A DNA stretch of 64,000 nt. It comes from Nannochloropsis oceanica. Lineage: Eukaryota > Sar > Eustigmatophyceae > Eustigmatales > Monodopsidaceae. A program made the position numbers and the translations under genes. Location: contig CP038116.1 of assembly GCA_004519485.1 (NCBI GenBank), positions 620,001-684,000 on the forward strand, in the 5' to 3' direction. The notes under the pieces were generated by a model, which was not told the DNA's origin, searched no databases, and worked only from the letters and a program-made list of their open reading frames with translations. Shown here in pieces: positions 9,902 through 22,075 of the stretch (position 1 is the stretch's first letter; the number at the start of each line of letters is the position of its first letter).

Positions 9902-12866
9902 ATGAGTCAAGGCAACAAGAAACGTCCTCGTCCTCATCCTCGTACTCCTCCAGCCATTCTTTCCCTCCAATCCCCCCTCCCCTCTTCAGTCTCCTTCTAC
10001 AACACCTATGTCAAGCGCCACCGTCCATGCCTACTAAAACAGGCCGGACCCTCCCTTGTCCCCAAGGCAATGACCTTGTTAGGCATCAAAGACGGTGAAG
10101 CGGAGGGAGTAGTGGAGCGACTGACCGCGATTCTTGGGCCTGAGCGTGGTAAGAACTACACCTGGGGTTGTACCCCCCTCTTTCAACCCCTCCTGGTTTC
10201 CTCCCTCCCTCCTCTATGGACCAACCTTCTTCCATCTTCATCCGATACTGATACCCCGCATTCTGAACCCATCGTATATCTTTCTTCCCTTGCTTTCCTC
10301 CAGTCCTCCACGTCTCGTGCGTTGCCGAAGGAGAGGCTTTCTCAGGCGCCACCCACAAGGCGCAGAGCGTTCCCCTCTCCCTTCCCTCCCTCCTCCGCTT
10401 CTTCCTCGTCGCCGCCCGTGAGACAAAGGAAATACCAAAAAAAGGCAATGAAACAGAGGAAGACGAGGGTGGGGGGGTCGATGGACTGGATTTTTATCTG
10501 GCCCAGGCCCCGGTTTATGAGCGAGAAAAGGTTGAAAAGAGGAAGACGGAGAATGGAGGGGGAGGAGGAAGCGGAGGAGGAAGAGGAGGAGGAAGAGGAG
10601 GAATAAGACGAAGAAGAAGAAGAGAACAAAGCTTACCGCTCGCGCCACTCTGGGAGCACATCGATGCGTACGTACCTCGTGCCACTTCACCCCTCCCCCC
10701 CCCCCTCCCTCGTTAATTACTCTGAACCCCTACCTTCCCTTTCTTCCCCCCTCCCTTCCTCCCTCCCTCCCCCCCTCAGGCCGAATGCGCTCCTCCCCTC
10801 CTCTCTCCTCGTCGCTGCAAATCTCTGGATGGCTCTTAAACACACCAGCACCTCCCTCCACTACGATAGCAACCATAACCTCCTAGCTGTGTTGCGGGGG
10901 AGGAAAACGGTACGTCCTCCCTCCCTCTCTTCCTCCCTCCCTCCCTATTTCCTTCCCTCCTTCCACTACGACAGCAATTACAACATCTTCCCTGTGTTGT
11001 GGGGAAGGAAACGGTACATCCTCCCTCCCTCCCTCCCTCCCTCCCTCCCTCCCTCCTCCCTCCCATTACTACGACATCGACCCCAATTGTCCCGAAAAAT
11101 GAAACCTCCTCCCTTTCTTACCTCCGTCCATCCCTCCCTCTAAACATTCCTCCCACCTTCCCTCCTTCCCTCTTTTTATCGGGATATGCCTCTCCATCCC
11201 CCCCCCCATTCAATAGCATTCACGATCCTCCCGCTCTCCCTCCCTCTTTCCTCCTTCTTGCCACACACACAGGTCCACCTTTTTCCTCCCTCCCTCACGC
11301 CCTCTCTCGCTCCCTACCCTCCTTTTTCGACCTCCGCCAACCACAGCACGTGGACGATCGTGCCCGAAAGGGAGGGAGGGAGGGAGGGAGGGAGAAGGGA
11401 GGGAGGGAGGGAAGGAGGGCGCTTCGCTGTCGACGAGGCCGAGGGGGGAGGGAGGGACGGAGGAGAGAAGAGGCCGGTGCCAAGGACATGTGAGGTGGAT
11501 GCGGGAGGTGAGTCGAGAAGGGCGTAGGGGATGGAAGGAGGGAGGGAGGATTGGAGGGATAAACAACCGCGGATCAAATCATGAGCAGTAAGAGGTACTT
11601 CCTCCGACACGAGTTCCTTATTCCGCCCTCCCTCCCTCCCTCCCTCCAGACGTGCTTTTCATCCCTGAAGGGTGGTGGCATCAAGTCGACTCTGACCCTC
11701 AAACAGTCGCCCTGAACTACGTAAGCCCCTCCCACCCTCCCTCCCTCCTTCCTTCCTTCCTTCTTTCCTTCCTTCCCTCTCCCTCTCCCCTTCCTCCCTC
11801 GCTACCTTCTTTCCCTTCCTTCTATCATTGACGATTACAAGGGCACGAGGAGGCAACTCTTCATTACACACTCACGTTCCTTCCTCTCTCCCTCCCTCCC
11901 TCCCCCCCTCCTTTTTAGTGGTACGAAGGTTTCGTCGAGGAGCGCCTTGAGGGAGGGAGGGAGGGATTGAAGGGAAGACATCAGAGGACATTAGAAGGAA
12001 GAGGAAAAGAAAAATATGAAGAATATAAAGAAAGAAAAAAAGAAGAAGACGAGGAAGCGGTGGTGGAGGAGGAGGATGAGGAGGACGAGGAGGACGAGGA
12101 GGACGAGGAGGAGGACGAGGAGGAGGACATGCTTCACTACTACCTTCGGGCTGTCCTTCAACGCAGCCTCGAAAAGGAGAAAAGGCGAATGGTGGCTGAA
12201 GCGAGGCTGAAAGCAAAAAAACGTGAGGAGGGAGGTGGGAAAGGAGGGAGGGAGGGAGGAAGGGAGAAATCATAAAATTACAACACGACCGTTTTGGGGA
12301 AATGTTCTGACGATCTTGCCCTCCCTCCTTCCCTCCCTCCCTCCTTCCCTCCCTCCCTCTCTTTCTCTCTCCTTCCTATAGACGTAGATGAATATTTACG
12401 CGTCTCTCGAAAGGAGGATGTCATTTGTCCGCTTTTCAAGAATCAGGCTACCTGGTACAGGCTTCTCTACGATAGCCTCTCTTCCTCCTTTCTTCCCTCC
12501 CTTCCTCCCTCCCTTCCTTCCACTCTTTCCTTATTCGAAAGTGTGCTCCTACTCCTTTCCCTCGGCGAGATGAAGGATGTCTTGACTCAACTTATCGGGA
12601 GGGAGAGAGGTAAGGGAGGGAAGGAGGAGTGGGTTCGAGCGCTCTTGCTCACGAGGCCTGTGGTGGTAGAGGCCATTACGCGGACTTGGGAAGGGGAGGG
12701 GGAGGAGGAGGAGGAGGAGGAGGGAGAGGGGAAGGGTGGGGAAGAGATGGCGAAGTTCTTTGCAGTGATTTTCCCGGAAGGTCATGAAGAGGCGATTCAA
12801 AAGCATTTATTCGAAGGGAAGGAGGCTTTTGCGCGGGAGGCATGTGCCCGAGTAGTAGGGTTGTGA
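9902..12866 (+). CDS. JmjC / cupin-8 domain protein (putative 2-oxoglutarate Fe(II) hydroxylase)
   Basis: Seven exons, 9902..10148, 10304..10667, 10780..10909, 11273..11507, 11650..11720, 11919..12222 and 12382..12866, give 611 residues with consistent phases and GT-AG introns. SFYNTYVKRHRPCLL and VDGLDFYLAQAPV match the N-terminal part of the cupin_8 (JMJD5/JMJD7/FIH-like) fold. The metal site is HYD (His231, Asp233) in SLHYDSNHNLLAVLRGRK, with the distal His336 in DVLFIPEGWWHQVDS. NHSTW and FPPSLTP fit the 'lyp...NhS' segment of the family. Expected chemistry: hydroxylation of a protein or RNA substrate using 2-oxoglutarate and O2. A Gly/Arg tract and a long Glu/Asp run (about residues 385-425) are inserted. 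The intron after exon 3 holds a degenerate copy of the HYD exon (see findings). The ATG at 9731 is an alternative start. Confidence 0.82.
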
Positions 12867-13533
12867 GAAGGGGGAGGGAGGAGGACGGAACGGGAGGAAG
12901 GAAGGGAGGGGATGAAGAAAGAAGCAATCTCCGGGTGTAGAGAGCAGGACAATCATGGAGGGGTTAGTGAAGCGAACAAAGAAATCAAAAGTTTGTTGAT
13001 AGGGAAGGCTGGAAACGACGGGCCGATGGCCGAGGGAGGGGGGGGGAGGTTGTGCATGAAGAGGTGCTTTTTTTCCATCTGAGCGGAGAAAGTAAATTTC
13101 GGTTTCTCCAACAACGGCAGACCTGTCAATGGTTACTAAAGAATTCGTTCAAGTATATTGGCAAACAATGTAAGTATATTGGCAAACAATGCATGGTACT
13201 TCAATATTCTTGAGGTTTTGTTTTACTATTCTTATTCTCGGTGTCGAGATCGTTGAACCTTTTTCATGCAACGTACGCGCTGTTCCTCCGCCCATGCCTC
13301 GGCAACCGCACTATACCATAACCCAGCCGAGCACTCAATCTCTTCTCACATTTCCCTGCTATACAGCTGCGTGGCTAAAAAGCAGCCCCCAAAGGCGCCC
13401 AGCACGCGTAAGGGAAAAGAGGGGGCAAAATCCAAGCAGCAACTACCCTCTCCCCTTGTAGGCCACACCACCACCGCTTCTTCCACCGAGCCCAGCCCAG
13501 CCCCAGCGAGCAGCAATCAGTCTCGTCGCACAC
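12867..13533. repeat. intergenic region with a 21-base tandem duplication
   Basis: Between the JmjC and BCD1 genes, a 21-base unit (AAGTATATTGGCAAACAATG plus one base) occurs twice head to tail at 13151-13191, identical over 20 bases. No gene is supported here. A BCD1 upstream exon in 13190-13440 is possible but has no motif support. Confidence 0.7.
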
Positions 13534-16500
13534 ATGCCAACGATCACCAGCACTGCGGTTGTACCAGCAGGGGAAGGAAGTGACAGCATAGCCATTACCA
13601 CGCTTTCATCGAGTGTGGACTCCGCCGCTGCCTCCTGTACCCAGCTTAACATGCGAGACAGGATGGAGATGGACAGCGATGTTCGAGGTATGGCAGGTGC
13701 TATCCCTCTCCGTCATGCTCATCATCCCTCTCATCCTCTCTTTCTTTGACCGAGATGTGAGCTCCTTCCTCCATGCCCTCAGCCCATCCATCCCTTCCTT
13801 CTTCCTCTCTTCGACACTCCAACGAGGGCCAAACGACAATGACATATTGATTCTTACAGCCATCTCAGCCCCCCACCCCTTGCCCCATGAAAATCCCTTG
13901 TTCCCGCCCGCTCAACCACTCTTCCCCTTCGTACTGCATCCCCCTCTCGCGCTTCGACAGGCTCAGGTGCCCGGGAGGAGGAGGACGACAACGACAAGAA
14001 GAGGGAGGATACGTCAGCTAGGGGTACCTCACCTCTCCCACCTTGCCAAGTCTGCAACGCCCAGCCCCGCGTTTATCGCTGTCCACGATGCGCCCTTAAG
14101 ACATGCTCGCTTGTCTGCTGTAAGCTACACAAGGTCAAGGTACGGGCCGCGAGAGAGGGAGGGAGGGAGGGAGGGAGGGTGCATGCCTTCTGACCCGCAT
14201 AGCGTATCTCGCTCTTGGAAATCCATTGTCTTCCTTCTCTCCCTCCCTTCTCATCACCTCTTTAGACGGGGTGCACCGGCCGTCGGGAGTACTTCACCCA
14301 CGTGCCGTTGAGCCAATTTACCGACGACCAGCTCCGAGCAGGTCCGTGCCCCTCCCTCCTCTCCGCCCTCCCTCCCTCCCACCCTCCCTCCCGTCATCCT
14401 CTTCTCGGCCCTTGTACACCCTCTCCTTCTCTTTCTCTTGAAATCTCCTTTTCTCATTTCCCTTCTGAGTATGTACATGCCGTCATCCCTCCTCAAACCT
14501 TGATTCTCCCTCCCTCCCTCCCTCCCTCCCTCCCTCCCTCAGACTACTTTTTCCTTGAGGAGGTGATAAACAGTACCCAGGCCGCCAAACGAAAATTCGG
14601 CAAGAGCTCCGGAGGAGGGGGGAGAGGAAGGGGGGGAGGCAGGGGCGAGAAGAAACCGAGAAGAGGAGGAGGAGGAGGAGGAGGAGGAGGAGGAGGGGGA
14701 GGGGGGAAAGCGCTTCAGTCGGATGGTAAGTTCTCCCTTCCTCTCTCCTTCCCTCTCTCCCTCCGTGGTGGTGCGATGGTGGCAGGCAAGTCAGAGAGGG
14801 ACTGGAGGGCGGAGTCCCTGCCCTCTCTCCACGCATCAGAAGCATTCACCCTCCCTCCCTCCCTCTCCCTCTTCCTCAAGCCCTCCCTCCCTCCGACCAT
14901 CTAAACAGTCTTGCTAAGCGCGCATACGTCTCCATGGGCCTCTCGAGCGATTATCTCTCCGCTTATCCCCCCCCCCAACAGCGCCTGGTGGCCGAGGTGA
15001 GGGAGGAAGGGAGGGAGGGAAGGAGGGAGGGAGGGAGGAAAGGGAAGGGGAGGAAGGAAGGGAAGGAGAGCTAGGAAGGAAGGGAGAGAGGGGGAAGGAA
15101 AGGCACCGAGAAAGTCCACGTGTTGCCTTGATCACGCCCTTTCCAAACCTTCCCTCCCCCCCTCCCTCCCTCCCCCCCTCCCTCCCTCCCTCCTGCTTTC
15201 CCTTCCTCCCTCCCTCCCTAGGCGCGGAAACGGGGCGTAGTTGTCCTCCTGATGCCGGAGGGCATGACAAGACGCAGGCAAAACACCTCACGGTAGAGAG
15301 GAAGGAAGGAAGGGAGGGAGGGAGGGAGGGAGGGAGGGAGGGAGGGAGAGGATAAGTAAGAGAAAACAATGAGTAGTTTGAGGAAACACACCCACAACCC
15401 TCCCCCCCCTCCCTCCCTCCCTTTCTCCCTCCCTCCCTTACTTTCATTCACACATCACACAGCATCCAGCAGCAACTAAAAAATGGCGCAAAACAGCTAT
15501 CCTCTCCTCCTCGCTCCTCCTCCTCCCCTGCTTCCTCCTCTCCGCCCTCCCTCTCTACCTTCCTGTGGCGTGTCGAATGGGCCTTTCCCGATGCCACCCC
15601 TCCCTCCCTCCCTCCCTCCCTTCCTTTCTCCTCCTCATCCCCCTCCTCCTCCTCCTCCTCCTCCTTGAAGCTAGTTGATGCCATGCACCCGGAGAGCAAG
15701 CCTCTCTGGCCCGCCCTCCTTCGGCACCTCAACCCACGACCGGTACCTCCCTCCCTCTCTCCTGCCCTCCGATATTCCGTCAGTGCGTTTCACATTTGCA
15801 ACATTTATCCTCACCCTCCTTCCCGCTTCCCTTCTTCCCTCCTTCCTTCCCTCCCTCCCTTGCTCCCTAGGGAAACGCCCCTCTCCGGGCTCGACTCAAA
15901 GCCTACTGCCGCCTCCTGTCCTCCTCCTCCTCCTCTTCCTCCTCCTCCTCCTCCTCCTCCTCCTCCTCCTCCTCACGCGCCACCACCACCATTCCTGCCC
16001 TAGGAGGAGGAGGAGAAGGAGAAGGAGGAGGAGGAGGAGAAGGAGGAGGAGGAGGAGGAGGAGGAGGAGAAGCTTCTCCCCCCCCTCCCTCCCCCCCCTT
16101 CCATTTTTACCTCGAGCGACAACCTCGCCGGGTGCAACGGCCGTGTTACTGGCGTGTGGACCCCATGCAGCCGCTGGGAGAGTCGCTCAAGGGGAAGGTG
16201 AGGCAGGGAGGGATGGGGGGAAGGGAGGGAGGGAGGGAGGAAGGGAAGGTTGAGTTACCCTCATCTGTTTTGCTCTTGACTCTTCTAATTTCCTCTTTCA
16301 TTCCCTCCATCCCTCCTTCGCTTCCTCCCTTAATCCTTACCCCAGGTCATCATTGAATTCCCCATCATTCACGTGACCCTCCCCTCCTCCTCTTCCTCTT
16401 TCCCCCTTGCTATTGAAGAGATGGGTGAGGAGGAGGAGGAGGAGGAGGAGGAGGAGAAGGAGGAGGAAAATGAGGAGGAGGGAGAGGAGGAGGAAGAGGA

Positions 16501-16693
16501 GGAGGAAGAGGAGGAGAGCAGCAGCGACGAGGATGAGGATGATGATGGCGATGATGATGAGGAGGAGGAGGAGGACGACGACGACGACAACGACGAGAAC
16601 AAAGAGGATAGAGAGGAAAGGGAAAAAATGAAGGAGGGAGGAGAGGCGGGAATGAAGGAGGCTCGCTTCGAGCCTGAAGGTGACAGAGTGTGA
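13534..16693 (+). CDS. BCD1: BCD1-type box C/D snoRNP assembly factor (HIT zinc finger, ZNHIT6 homologue)
   Basis: Nine exons are proposed: 13534..13687, 13961..14139, 14266..14341, 14543..14725, 14909..14996, 15222..15292, 15463..15742, 15871..16197 and 16346..16693. The zinc finger HIT motif is CQVCNAQPRVYRCPRC with later Cys in TCSLVCCKLHK, followed by CTGRREYF and the BCD1 motif QFTDDQLRADYFFLEEV. Further on are ARKRGVVVLLMPEGMTRRR, FLWRVEWAFPDA and a C-terminal CYWRVDP ... VIIEFPIIHVTLP, all in the order of eukaryotic BCD1, a nuclear factor needed for box C/D snoRNA accumulation. The tail is very acidic (Glu/Asp runs, about 60 residues). Exon 4 to exon 5 is out of phase by one base; exon 4 ends in G-rich runs (14684-14707) where length errors or polymorphism are likely. 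All other joins keep phase. Confidence 0.82.
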
Positions 16694-16930
16694 GTTAAGA
16701 GGGGCGAACGTCAGAGGAAGGAGGGAGGGGGGAAAAGAGAGAGTGGAAGGAAGGAAAGAGGGAGGGGAAAGCCTCCTCGCATATTGTAAATCAAGCAACA
16801 ATCAATAGCTCTCATGAAGCTAATCTCGCTTTTTCGCATTCGACTTATCTTTTTTCTTTTCGGTCTCCCTCCCTCCCTCCTTCCCTCCCTCCCTCCCGCC
16901 CTCCCTCCCGCCCTCCCTCCCTCCCTCCTT

Positions 16931-19383
16931 TCACCCCTCCCCTAACACTTCACTCTTCAACGCTAGGGCCTCAACCACATCCACTGGTAAGGCAAACACA
17001 GGATCAATTCCCCTGTAACGCGCATACCTCCCTCCCTCCCTCCCGCCCTCCCTCCCTCCCTCCCTCCTGTCCTCGTCCTCGAAGTAGTGGAGGAGGGCCA
17101 AGCCCGCGATCCCAAAAAAGGTGTGAAAGACGTCTTGCAGGGATGGAGGAAGGGAGGGAGGGAGGGGAGAGTCTCAGGGAGGGAGGGAGGAAGGAAGGAG
17201 GGGAAGGAGAGAGGGAGGGAGGGAGGGAGGGAGGGAGGGAGGGAGGGAGGGAGGGAGGGAGGGACGTACCTGCTACATTGCCGGGTCGGTCGCTGATGCC
17301 TCCGTCTTCCTTGTCCTGGCAGGCGAGGATGAAGGACTGAGGGAAGGAGGAAGGGAGGGAGGGGTGGGGAAGAGAGAGAAGGAGCGAGATATCCGTCAAT
17401 AACCGTTATTAATTGCAAAAAGACAAGCAAGAGGTAACACCACTACGACCGTCCTCCCTCCCTCCCTCCCTCCCTCCCTCCCTCCTTCCTTCCCTCCCTA
17501 CCTTGAGTCGTGCCCGATCTATCCAATCGATCTTCCCAAGGATCGACAGGGCCGAGAGGATCCACCAGGAGTAGCAGACGTCAGCCTTTTGGGGATAAGG
17601 GAGGGAGGGAGGGAGGGAGGGAGGGAGGGTAATTAGGTGGATGGGTTAGATTTCCGTTACGCAGGTCGGTCCCTCCCTCCCTCCCTCCCCTCCTCCCCTC
17701 CTCCCTCCCTGCCTCCCTGCCTCCCTCCCTCCCTCCCTCCCTCCCTCCCTCCCCACCTGTTTCTCGGGGCGGCCATTGAGCCCTCCGGAGTCGCACTGTC
17801 GCTCACACAACCACCATCCCAGCAGCTCCTCGTCTATGTACTCCTTCACTCCCTCCCCTATGGCCAGTGTGCCTACGCAGGTGAACACCTAGGGAGGAAG
17901 GGAGGCGAGGGAGGGAGGGAGGAAATAAAAGACAATGGGAAATGGTGACATCGTACGGATTGGCACGTAGCCACTCTCCTTCCCGCCCTCCCTCGTCTCT
18001 TTTTATCACTTCTCTCTCCCTCCCTCCCTTCCTTCCTCCCTCCATCACCTGCCCTGCGTGGCTCTCGGCGCCCGGGATACAGCCGAAGCCGCCGTCGAAA
18101 TTTCGACAGGCGCCCACAAAGGCCTTGGCCTTGGGGAGGTCTATAGGGAGAGGGAGGGAGGGAGGGAGGGAGGGAAGGGAGGGAGGGAGGGAGGGAGGGA
18201 GGGAGGGAGGGAGGGAGGGAGGGAGGGGACGCTGAGTGTCTGTGTGTGTCCGGTCGTCCTGCACGCTATCCTCACCCTTCCTCCTTCCCTCCCTTTCTCC
18301 CTCCCTCACCCGCCATCGACAGTCGTCCCAGCAAGGCCAGCGTCGACAAGCCACAGTAAGAGAAGCGGGTGTCAACCTCCCCCCACTCGTCGCCCGTGAA
18401 AGAACCATCAGGCTGCAAGATAGGTGAGAGGGAAAGAAGTAGGGGAGGTGGGAAGGTGGGAGGGATATCAACTGCCAAAGCCAGCCTATATGAAATGTCC
18501 CCCTCCACCCTCCCTCCCTTCCTCCCCCCCTTCCTTCGCCCCTACCTGCTGCAATCCCAACACATATCCTGCCACTTTATCCTGGTCTACTCTATGCAAC
18601 TGCCCCGCGATGGCCAGGATTTGAATGGCTGAGAGCGTGTAAAGCAAGTGGGGGTCATGGCCGGTGTTGCCTCCGAAGCTGATTTAGGGAGGGAGGAGGG
18701 GAGGGAGGGAGGGAGGGGTGTGAGACTGCTTGGGAACAAACACTCTGTGGGAATGCCCTGACGATGAAGACAGCGAAAGAGGAAAGGCAAGGCAGAAAGG
18801 AGGAGGTGGGTACAAAAACCAGCCGATGTGATCTATTAAATTAATAGAGGGAGGGAGGGAGGAAGGAAAGGAAGGGAAGCTTGTCGACATGACCTACCCG
18901 CCATTAGGGTGCTGGCACAGAAGCACCCACTCTACGATCTCACTCAGCTTCATTTCAGCCTCTAGGTCTCGACCCATAAGGGCCATGCCCATCAAAGCCC
19001 AATATACGGCGGACATCTAAGAAACGCGGGCAAGGAGGGAGGGAGGGAGGGAAGGAGGGAGGGAGTTTAGGGGAATGAGGATGGTCCATGCAGACGCCTG
19101 TTGTTCGTGCCCAACCAACCGATTGTTTCGACCCTCCCTCTCACCATACCTTGAGATGCTCCATGACAATGTGCTCGAAAGAGTCTGTCTTGTCCATTAA
19201 TCCCCTGATGAAGGCCACGTGCTTCGCTTCGTAGAAAGTTGACTCTGCCCCCCCCTCCTCCTCCTCTCCCTGTGGCGATGCCTTTCCTGCAGCTGCTTCT
19301 GCTTCTGCAGTTCCTGCTGCTCCTTTTCCCCCTCCATCGCCTCCTCCTTGTGGAGGCGATGGTGGTGACGGCGCCTCGCTCAT
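16931..19383 (-). CDS. RABGGTB: Rab geranylgeranyltransferase (GGTase-II) beta subunit
   Basis: Minus-strand exons 19383..19150, 19016..18898, 18678..18546, 18412..18310, 18140..18049, 17888..17757, 17585..17502, 17336..17270 and 17133..16931 close in frame to 388 residues. Prenyltransferase repeats are clear: [98 protein letters not shown] and [12 protein letters not shown]. The zinc ligands of the family map to Asp273, Cys275 (ADVC) and His325 (FHTFF). The enzyme adds geranylgeranyl groups to Rab C-termini together with an alpha subunit and REP. The low-complexity N-terminus (Ser/Pro/Gly/Glu) precedes [10 protein letters not shown]. The last exon reads through a GGGA tract, adding an Arg-Glu-Gly-Gly loop before the C-terminal motif. 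Confidence 0.92.
18149..18228. repeat. (GGGA)n tract in a RABGGTB intron
   Basis: About 80 bases of GGGA repeats on the plus strand form the TCCC-rich acceptor side of an intron of the minus-strand gene. Its donor side (18300-18280) is GGGA-rich on the sense strand, so the two ends are complementary. Confidence 0.9.
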
Positions 19384-19692
19384 TGCTGACCTTGTCCTCG
19401 TCAGGCCTGTCTAGCTTCGGATGGGGGGGAGGGGACCTGTTAGGTGGGGCAACGGTCGACCGAGTGATGACAGCGATTGATGCAAGCTGCCGGCAAGCAG
19501 GTGAGCAGCCTGAAGGCAGCACCATCCTAGTCCTAGTCCAACTACTCAGTCCGACCACCCCTGTGTGTATTTACGTCCGCCTCTACCTTGTCAAGAAGTT
19601 TTTTAATCATTGGAGCGAGACCACCGTCAACCTCCTCACCCTTCCCCTCCTTCCGCTTACCCCTCAATCCTCTTCTCAGGACAGGCGCCAAC
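19384..19692. promoter_or_regulatory. presumed shared promoter region, RABGGTB and START gene
   Basis: The start codons of the minus-strand RABGGTB gene and the plus-strand START gene are separated by 309 bases and face away from each other. The region lacks intron-type repeats. No specific site is identified. Confidence 0.45.
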
Positions 19693-22075
19693 ATGGTGCC
19701 GCATATGCCCACATCCCCACGACAAAGCTTGCCATTACTAACAGCCTACATCGACAGCGTGTTTGTCGGCCCGGAGGAGCCTGGTATCATTGACACGCTT
19801 ACCCACGACCCTTTGATGCCGCCAAGGGCCAGAGCAGAGGTGGATGGGGATGATGAAAGAAGAGAAGAGGGAGATGAAAGAGAAAGAGGAAGAGGAGGAG
19901 GAGGAGGAGGAGGAGGAGATGGAGGAGGAGGATGGGTGACTGGTTTGTGGCGACGCCGTTTCCACCGTCGGGAAGGAGCGGGGGACGAGGGTGGAGGCCG
20001 ATGGGAGGGAGGAGGAAGAAGGAGTGGGATGGAGGGTGGAAGCATGTGGTCTCAGTTGGGAGGATGCTTGGCCTTAGCAGTTGTGGTTTTGGCAATAGAA
20101 GCAGTCGTTTTGGGAAGACTGGCCGACTATAGAAAACCCTCGTCCTGGGGAGGAGATGGGGGAAGGACGGAGGAAGGGATTATTGCCGCTGGAGGAGAAG
20201 GAGGAGGAGGAGGAGTGATCGGTTCAATGAAGCGTTGGGTGCAAGACCATCAAGAGACCCAGATATTGTGGCAGCGATACCGCGAGGTAAAGACCAGAGG
20301 GAAGGGAGGGAGGGAGGGGAGGGAGGGAAGGTTAGGGTTAACCCTAACCATACATGCACCATTCCTATGTCTCCGTGTCTTCTTTCTTATCATCATGCAA
20401 ACATCACCGTCGCTGCCATCCTTTCCCTCCTCTCCTCCCTCTCATGTTTCTCCTCCTCCTTTCCTCCCCTCCCATTTACTCGCTCACGCACGCTTACGGC
20501 ACTCATGTGATATATCGATATTTCCAAGGTACGGCACGAATTCGAGGGCTACCTCCAAGAGCGGGAGGCGTTAGAACGACCCCAGGGATGGGCCGTACTC
20601 ACCACAAGGTAAAGGAGGGAGGGAGGGAGGGAGCGAGGGAGCGAGGGAAGGGAATGTTGTGTCATTTTTCATCTCCACAGGAAGAAGAGGGAGGGTGCTG
20701 TGATGCCCCCCCTCGTCCCTCTTTATTACTTCGCTCCCCGAGCCTTTCCCTGCCGTCCTTACTCTTGTCGTCATTCCCTTCTCTCCCCTTCCCTTGCTTT
20801 CCGTTTCCTTGCCTCGTGTGAGGGGGGATCGTGCGAGGAGCTTTTGAGAGCTCTCAGACCTCCACGCAACGAAATGCTCTGTCACTGACCCCCTCCTTCC
20901 CTCCTTCCCTCCCTCCCTGCCTCCTTCCCTCCCTCCCTCCCTGCCTCTCTCCCGTCCTCCCTAGTCGTGACAACCGTTTGAAGGTCTCTATCCGTTGGCC
21001 CGAGCCGTCGCAGCCCGGGAAAGGCGTTCCGTTGATGATAGCCGAGGGGCTCTTCAAGAACAGAACAGCTGATGCCTTGTGGGAAGCGATGAGGGTGGGG
21101 AGGTAGGTGCGGAGGGAGGGAGGGAGGGAGGGAGGGAGGGAGGGAGGGATGGGCTAGGCCACGCACCTGGTCGATCCGTGGCTTACCTTTTCCCCGCCCT
21201 CCTTCCCTCCCTCCTGCCCTCCCTCCCTCCCTCCCTCCCTCCCTCCCTCCCACAGTACCCACAAGACCATGCCGCGGCTCGATCCCTTCTATGAGTCTTA
21301 CACTCCCCTGCACGTCTACAACCACCAAATCGAGGTGAAAGGCCTTCCTCTCCCTCCTTCCCTCCTTCCCTCGCACTCTATCATGATCCTAAATTTGTCC
21401 CATCCCCTCCCTCCATCCCTCCCTCCCTCCCTCCCTTTCTCCCTCTCTCCCTTTCTCCCCCAGATCGGACGCCGCACCACCAAACGCTTGCTCGTCTACG
21501 GGAAACGAGACTTCATTTTTGCGTCCTTCGAAGAAAAAGAAGCAGCAGCAGCAGCTACCGGCAAGAAGGCAAAGGGCAGCCAGAAGAGGCAGGGAGGAAG
21601 GGAGGGAGGAAGGGAAGGCGAACAACTCCACGTCACAGCCAGCATCTCCCTCTCCCTCGAAGGGACACAACAAATCGGTGGCCGTCACACCTTCCTCCCT
21701 CCCTCTTTCCCCCCCTCCGGCCTGGGGGAAAGAGAGGGTTATACCCGCGCGCACCAGGACCTTGTCGGTTTCTATTTCCCCTGTCCGGAGGATGCGTTTG
21801 CCACACGCGCGACTATAATCATGCGAACCGGTAGGGAGAAAGGGATGGAGGGAGGGAGGGAGGGAGGAATCTGTGGTGTGTTTGTTACTTGAGGAGCTTT
21901 CGATCTGTCTGACACATACACACATACACACATACACACATACACACACCGGACTTACACAGATTTGAAAGGCAATATCCCGCATTGGGTGTTTAGTAAA
22001 AGCGTGGGCACCACTGGCATGCATTTTTTGCAGACGCTCGAGGACATCACCAAGGCGACCGGGAAGAGAAAGTGA
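19693..22075 (+). CDS. membrane-anchored START-domain lipid-binding protein
   Basis: Six exons, 19693..20286, 20529..20608, 20965..21102, 21256..21334, 21464..21830 and 21963..22075, give 456 residues in frame. A Gly-rich, charged N-terminal part is followed by one hydrophobic segment (CLALAVVVLAIEAVVLG, about residues 120-136), a likely membrane anchor. The C-terminal half looks like a START domain: MIAEGLFKNRTADALWEAM, DPFYESYTPLHVYNHQIE, RLLVYGKRDFIFASF, SISLSLEG and the typical closing helix DLKGNIPHWVFSK. START domains bind lipids or sterols in a helix-grip cavity; the ligand is not predictable here. A Lys/Ala/Gly insert interrupts the domain after FASFEEKE. An in-frame ATG at 19588 is an alternative start. 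Intron 1 contains a telomere-like palindrome. Confidence 0.72.
20330..20349. repeat. 20-base palindrome built of two inverted TTAGGG motifs
   Basis: GGTTAGGGTTAACCCTAACC is a perfect palindrome in intron 1 of the START gene, following a GGGA tract. It is two telomere-type repeats meeting head to head. Confidence 0.9.
21911..21952. repeat. CACATA microsatellite in the last START-gene intron
   Basis: Short ACAC/ATAC repeats (about four CACATA units) lie upstream of the acceptor of the final intron. Confidence 0.8.

Noticed and set aside
17013-17066. A non-canonical GA-AG intron in RABGGTB
   Set aside because: Careful phase counting shows the 54 bases are in frame and can be read through as an Arg-Glu-Gly-Gly loop, so no unusual intron is needed.
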